A model generated the notes under the pieces. It did no database searches. It saw only the letters and a program-made list of their open reading frames with translations, and was not told the DNA's origin. This document shows, piece by piece, positions 60,279 through 64,000 of a stretch of 64,000 nt of DNA. Origin of the DNA: Isobaculum melis. GTDB taxonomy: Bacteria; Bacillota; Bacilli; Lactobacillales; Carnobacteriaceae. Position 1 is the first letter of the stretch. Each line of letters opens with the position of its first letter. The DNA is taken from NCBI RefSeq assembly GCF_900111355.1, contig NZ_FOHA01000010.1:1-64000 (forward strand). Direction: 5' to 3'. Position numbers and translations under genes: made by a program.

Positions 60279-60989
60279 CTACTGATCCTCTAACTGCAGT
60301 TGAATCATATATTTATATTCATCTGAACGGTAATACATTTCACTATACTCAATAGCAGTTGCTTCTTTATCATAGGCAATCCGTTCACGATAAAATAAAG
60401 CAAAGTTTTTATCTAATTCCAATAATTCAGTAATGGTATGGTCAGCATACTTTACTTCAATATTCTCAACCGCATGATTAATCTTAATGCCGCATTGTTT
60501 AATCAACGCATATAATGAAGCATGTTCATCAAATTGATCGGCTGTCAGTAAAATGCCTTTATTTTTAGTCACATAGGTTCTCTGTAATCCTACTTTTAAA
60601 TCAAAAATTTTTCTGACACGTTCAATATAATAACAGGTTTCATTATTGCCTAGCTTTAAGCTGTTTTTGACTCTTTGAGGTGGAATCAGTTCTTGAAATG
60701 AAACCAGTGTTGCACTTGTTTCAATGCCAGAGCCTTGAAATTCGTTTGTAAAACTATCTAATTTTTGTAAATTTAAAGATAATTTTTTACTTTTAACAAC
60801 GGTTCCTTTTCCTCTGATTTTTTCAACATAGCCATCTGTTTGTAAGTCTTCAATTGCTTTTCTAACAGTTATCCGACTCACACCATAAAATGATTGTAGT
60901 TCTGGTTCAGCTGGAATTCGTTCATTTTCTTTAAATTCACCATTCACTATTTTTTTTAGCAAATCGTTATAAATATATGCATGTAACAC
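60279..60989 (-). CDS. GntR/HutC-family transcriptional regulator
   Basis: 236 residues: winged HTH (IPAEPELQSFYGVSRITVRK) and UTRA ligand domain (SFTNEFQGSG to IAYDKEATAIEYSE). The GTG at 60989 is the first usable start; family relatives often have a few extra residues before this, and an AAGAAGG lies about 18 nt upstream, so the true start is uncertain. Last gene of the EIID-amidohydrolase operon; likely its regulator. Confidence 0.88.
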   Translation of the reverse strand: MLHAYIYNDLLKKIVNGEFKENERIPAEPELQSFYGVSRITVRKAIEDLQTDGYVEKIRGKGTVVKSKKLSLNLQKLDSFTNEFQGSGIETSATLVSFQELIPPQRVKNSLKLGNNETCYYIERVRKIFDLKVGLQRTYVTKNKGILLTADQFDEHASLYALIKQCGIKINHAVENIEVKYADHTITELLELDKNFALFYRERIAYDKEATAIEYSEMYYRSDEYKYMIQLQLEDQ

Positions 60990-61016
60990 TTGCTTAGCTA
61001 TAGGATCACCTTCTTC

Positions 61017-61808
61017 TTAATTACTTCTGCTCTTTTTAACTTCCTCAATAAAATAGGCTGCTTTTTTAGGGTTAATCTTATTTCTCATATTACCATCTTT
61101 TATCCAAGTTGCAACCGAAACCCCATCATAAAAATCTAATAATTGAGAAATATTCTCTCCTGTAGCTCCTCCACCTAGATAAACAGGTACTTCTGGTACG
61201 CGCTCTTTTATTTGTTGAATAATATTTAAGCTTTCCTCAGTAGTTGCTCCTGATGTAAATAATCCATCAGCAAAAGCTTCATAAACAGCTTCCCAAGCAG
61301 CATCTTGATAAGTTTTACGACCAATTGGCACACCATGAACCTCATAGATATCAGCAAAAACCGGAATCTTTGAATTTAATTTCTTTTTTAAATTAATAAT
61401 ATCAACACATTGTGCTTGTAAAAGCCCTGCGCTTGTAATATTCGCTCCAGTATACAAATGTTCTACTCGAATGAAATCAGCTTCACATGCCTCAGCTACC
61501 GCCAAACTAGCAACGCCATCCCAGTTTACTAGCACACCTTGTAAAAGACTTGGAAAGCTATGTTTAATTTCTAGCAAAATTCTAGACATAAACGCGACTG
61601 TTTCAAAGTTTGAGTGCTGTTTGATCGGCATATCATTCATATTTTGGATAATGAAGCCATCAAAGTGATTGGCATGAATCATTTCAGCTTCTGCTAAGCA
61701 TTCCTCAACAATTTGATGAATTGTTTTATCAGTGTGTGTATACGTTCCTGGTAACGGAGGCGGCTGTAGCATCGCTAAAGCAGGTTTATTTAATAATCTC
61801 TCATTCAT
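61017..61808 (-). CDS. BtpA/SgcQ-family protein
   Basis: 263-residue TIM-barrel protein of the PF03437 group: ALAMLQPPPLPGT, DGFIIQNMNDMP, NWDGVASLAVAE and YLGGGATGENI. The family is named for photosystem I biogenesis in cyanobacteria, but in bacteria like this it is a probable sugar-related enzyme (SgcQ-like) of unknown reaction. ATG 61808 overlaps the previous stop by 8 nt with GGAGGTG upstream. Confidence 0.85.
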   Translation of the reverse strand: MNERLLNKPALAMLQPPPLPGTYTHTDKTIHQIVEECLAEAEMIHANHFDGFIIQNMNDMPIKQHSNFETVAFMSRILLEIKHSFPSLLQGVLVNWDGVASLAVAEACEADFIRVEHLYTGANITSAGLLQAQCVDIINLKKKLNSKIPVFADIYEVHGVPIGRKTYQDAAWEAVYEAFADGLFTSGATTEESLNIIQQIKERVPEVPVYLGGGATGENISQLLDFYDGVSVATWIKDGNMRNKINPKKAAYFIEEVKKSRSN

Positions 61809-62766
61809 CAAGACTGACACCTCCATAAATACTTTCCATATATTCTTTTGCAACACTATACATTTGTTTAGCTGGTACAACACCATATTCTGTAATAAAG
61901 CTATGGATAAATCGACTTTCAACCCCAATTAATTCTGGTACTTTAAAGTCAATTTTCTCTTGATAACTATTTTCTGCCCATTCCTTAGTCATCTTATGCT
62001 CTAAATCATCAATGACCAATTTCTTTTCAATCCCAAATTGTGCTTTCCCATCCAACTTAATCATCGGTGTAATAAAATATAAAGGTTTATGGAAATAATC
62101 ACAGACTAATCCCACTAAATCTGAACCTAAAGTATTAAATCCTGTTCCATCTGGATAAAATGTCTCAGCTCCCATAAAGCAAGCTTCACACTCATCCATA
62201 TAATAAAAGATGGCACAATCTGGAATAAATTTGATTTGATAATTTAAGGCTACGAGTGGCTCAATATATGGTTTACCACCATTAATAACTCTGCTCTCAG
62301 GAATATAGATAGTGCGCATTTGTTGATCTTTAGCTAACGCTTTTAAAAAGTTTTCTACTGTGCTTGAATAATCATAACACATGATTGTTGTATATTTTTT
62401 TGAAAGATTTACTGCATAGCTCAATAATTTTTCTTTATTTTTTTCTGTATCTACGAAATATTGATTTTTAGTATCAATGATTCCTTGTGCTGTTTTTTGT
62501 GCTTCAATCCCTTGAATCATTAAAAGAATCGCACTCGTAATAGCTTGACTGGCTTTCCCACGAGTATTTATATAATATTTTGCTAGTTTCTTAATTGCTG
62601 TTTTAATTTCTTCAAGTGATTTTTCTTGATCCATTGCTAAGTGCTCCATCATTACGCCAATTGCTGCTATATGATTTGTTGCACCTAGTAACTCATGATT
62701 TTCAATTTGATCAAATATGAATTGATCTTCTAGGTTCAATAGTTCTCTCATTTCAATTTTTTCCAT
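61801..62766 (-). CDS. eIF2B-alpha-like (ribose-1,5-bisphosphate isomerase/MtnA-type) protein
   Basis: 321 residues with an N-terminal helical part and the IF-2B Rossmann domain: TIYIPESRVINGGK, GAETFYPDGTGFNTLGSDLV and FITEYGVVPAKQMY. Bacterial members isomerise aldose-1-phosphates to ketoses (methylthioribose-1-P, ribose-1,5-bisphosphate), so an isomerase of a phosphosugar is likely. AAGGAAG precedes the ATG. The substrate cannot be named. Confidence 0.8.
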   Translation of the reverse strand: MEKIEMRELLNLEDQFIFDQIENHELLGATNHIAAIGVMMEHLAMDQEKSLEEIKTAIKKLAKYYINTRGKASQAITSAILLMIQGIEAQKTAQGIIDTKNQYFVDTEKNKEKLLSYAVNLSKKYTTIMCYDYSSTVENFLKALAKDQQMRTIYIPESRVINGGKPYIEPLVALNYQIKFIPDCAIFYYMDECEACFMGAETFYPDGTGFNTLGSDLVGLVCDYFHKPLYFITPMIKLDGKAQFGIEKKLVIDDLEHKMTKEWAENSYQEKIDFKVPELIGVESRFIHSFITEYGVVPAKQMYSVAKEYMESIYGGVSLDE

Positions 62767-62778
62767 TTGTTTTCTTCC

Positions 62779-63507
62779 TTATCTGCAATCTTCATTCATA
62801 AGATTTTGACTATTTTTATAGAAGATTTTCGCTTTTTCTTCTTCAGTAATTGTCAACATATCAAAAAGATAAATACTACTACTGGTTAATCTTTCTGGAT
62901 ATTTTGTCCCAAATACAATTTTATCAATCTTTAATTCTTTCAGCGCTTTTCTTAAAATTTGTAATTCATATTGATTAGAGGTTTCAACATAAATATTGTC
63001 ATTTCTTTGCGCAACATCAATACATGTATACCCATAGTCGAAACAGCCCATATGAAGAAAGATAAATTTAATTGTTGGAAATGCTTGCGCATATTTTTCC
63101 CATTGCTGTGGAATGGTTCTAGCGCCAATTCCCACAAAAACTTTAACAATTAAATTGGTTTCTTTGACTAAATCAAAAATTTCAAACAAGTTCTCTTGCA
63201 ATTCTGGATAATAACCATGCTCAAATGAATCAAATTCTAAAAATTGAATATATGGTAGCTCAATTGCCTCTTTTATTTGCTCCATCACATTTTTACACTT
63301 TGGATTAATCATGCTACAGCCAATTAATCGATCTGGATATTGGGCACACAAATCATTCATGCTACGATTATTTAATAAAAGATCTTCATTATTGATAGAA
63401 GAAATTACTCGTTTGTCAATCTGATTTTCATTCATATCTTCGAGCAACTCATCAATATGATATCGGTTCTGCGCAAACGTAATATGCGAATGAATATCAA
63501 TATACAT
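62779..63507 (-). CDS. Amidohydrolase-family protein (PF04909-like) with altered active site
   Basis: 242 residues. MYIDIHSHIT supplies metal ligands His6/His8; His152 in FLHMG is a further ligand. The usual C-terminal GSDxP Asp is replaced by Lys202 in FGTKYPE, so hydrolysis or decarboxylation may be impaired or altered. Between the EIID and isomerase genes; likely acts in the same pathway. Confidence 0.78.
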   Translation of the reverse strand: MYIDIHSHITFAQNRYHIDELLEDMNENQIDKRVISSINNEDLLLNNRSMNDLCAQYPDRLIGCSMINPKCKNVMEQIKEAIELPYIQFLEFDSFEHGYYPELQENLFEIFDLVKETNLIVKVFVGIGARTIPQQWEKYAQAFPTIKFIFLHMGCFDYGYTCIDVAQRNDNIYVETSNQYELQILRKALKELKIDKIVFGTKYPERLTSSSIYLFDMLTITEEEKAKIFYKNSQNLMNEDCR

Positions 63508-63523
63508 AGTCTACCTTCTTTCT

Positions 63524-64000
63524 TTATCCTAAAATCCCCAAGTAAACACCAGCAACACCAACAAGCATTGTCAGCAATATTAAGATTGTAGCAGAGATTT
63601 TTTTCTTTTTAATTAAGTAAAACATCAGCATGGTATAGCCTAAACCTAATACGCCAGGCATCAAACCATCTAGTGTTTCTTGTAAAATCAATTGACTTTC
63701 GCCACTTCCAACAACAATTGGCGTATTGATGACAACAAGTGCAGGAATGAAGCCACCAACAATCATATAAGCAGCAATTGATGCTAATTCTGTTACCTTA
63801 TCAATTAAACCGCTATTTTGAATCGTATCGACTAATTTAATCCCTTGTTTATAACCTTGGAAAACGCCTAAATAACGTGTACCAATTGAAACAAAGCTCA
63901 TGCTAATCACAAAAAATAATGGGCCTATCCATCCTAAACCACTTTGCACAAATGAAATCGCTAGACTCGCTAAAATAGGTCTGGCTGTTCCATTTAAAAG
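63524..64000 (-). CDS. PTS mannose-family EIID component, C-terminal part (cut by window edge)
   Basis: The open frame runs off the window at the upstream end (LLNGTARPILASLAISFVQS...), 158 residues visible. GPLFFVISMSFVSIGTRYLG corresponds to the PTS_EIID GPxxFxxxxNxxxxxxRY segment, followed by GYKQGIKLVDTI and three hydrophobic helices at the end. Mannose-family EIID works with EIIC, EIIA/B encoded presumably beyond the edge. Imports and phosphorylates an unknown sugar. Confidence 0.82.
   Translation of the reverse strand, partial: LLNGTARPILASLAISFVQSGLGWIGPLFFVISMSFVSIGTRYLGVFQGYKQGIKLVDTIQNSGLIDKVTELASIAAYMIVGGFIPALVVINTPIVVGSGESQLILQETLDGLMPGVLGLGYTMLMFYLIKKKKISATILILLTMLVGVAGVYLGILG

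Overview
The window is a low-GC Firmicute chromosome, most likely a lactic acid bacterium of the Carnobacterium/Enterococcus/Vagococcus type (Lactobacillales). The evidence is AT-rich codon use, strong AGGAGG ribosome sites with occasional TTG/GTG starts, a PflB/PflA fermentation pair, an Mn-dependent pyrophosphatase, an NRAMP manganese importer and the Gram-positive pyrR-pyrP-pyrB-pyrC-carA-carB-pyrK-pyrD-pyrF-pyrE operon. The genus is inference.

The organising feature is a 28-bp sequence at 24363-24390 that differs at two positions from my recollection of the Bacillus subtilis dif site. Gene orientation flips there: most genes to the left are on the + strand and most to the right on the - strand. 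The window therefore probably spans the replication terminus.

Left arm (1-24.3 kb): the start of an IS110-type transposase with a structured upstream region that may encode its guide (bridge) RNA; plsY; a CoA-binding protein; parE-parC; pflB-pflA; a LysR regulator; ppaC; then accessory DNA. The accessory part holds a frameshifted DUF4303 gene, a serine hydrolase, Nudix proteins, PepF, an ABC exporter with an ECF sigma/anti-sigma pair, a truncated phosphoesterase, and several orphan immunity-type genes (DUF2185-DUF4241, SUKH, Imm26-like) without any recognisable toxin.

Right arm (24.4-46.8 kb): a gene-poor stretch after dif, mntH with a candidate metalloregulator operator, a serine resolvase with a res-like palindrome, and a TrpXYZ-type ABC importer. 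The importer is preceded by an elaborate leader: a promoter, two short Trp-containing leader ORFs, two terminators and a possible antiterminator. Then come rqcH, a HAD phosphatase, the complete UMP biosynthesis operon with two PyrR attenuators, an RluD-type pseudouridine synthase and lspA.

Remainder (47-64 kb): a type III restriction-modification pair in AT-rich DNA with gene debris around it, an M20 peptidase, a YbjN-like protein, a nucleoid-associated protein, and an amino-sugar module (PTS EIICB, nanE, RpiR regulator). After these lie a histidine phosphatase, a degenerate HAD protein, and an operon running off the window edge: mannose-family EIID, amidohydrolase lacking its usual Asp, eIF2B-like isomerase, BtpA-family protein, GntR regulator. 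I cannot assign that last operon to a known pathway. No tRNA, rRNA or CRISPR array was found.
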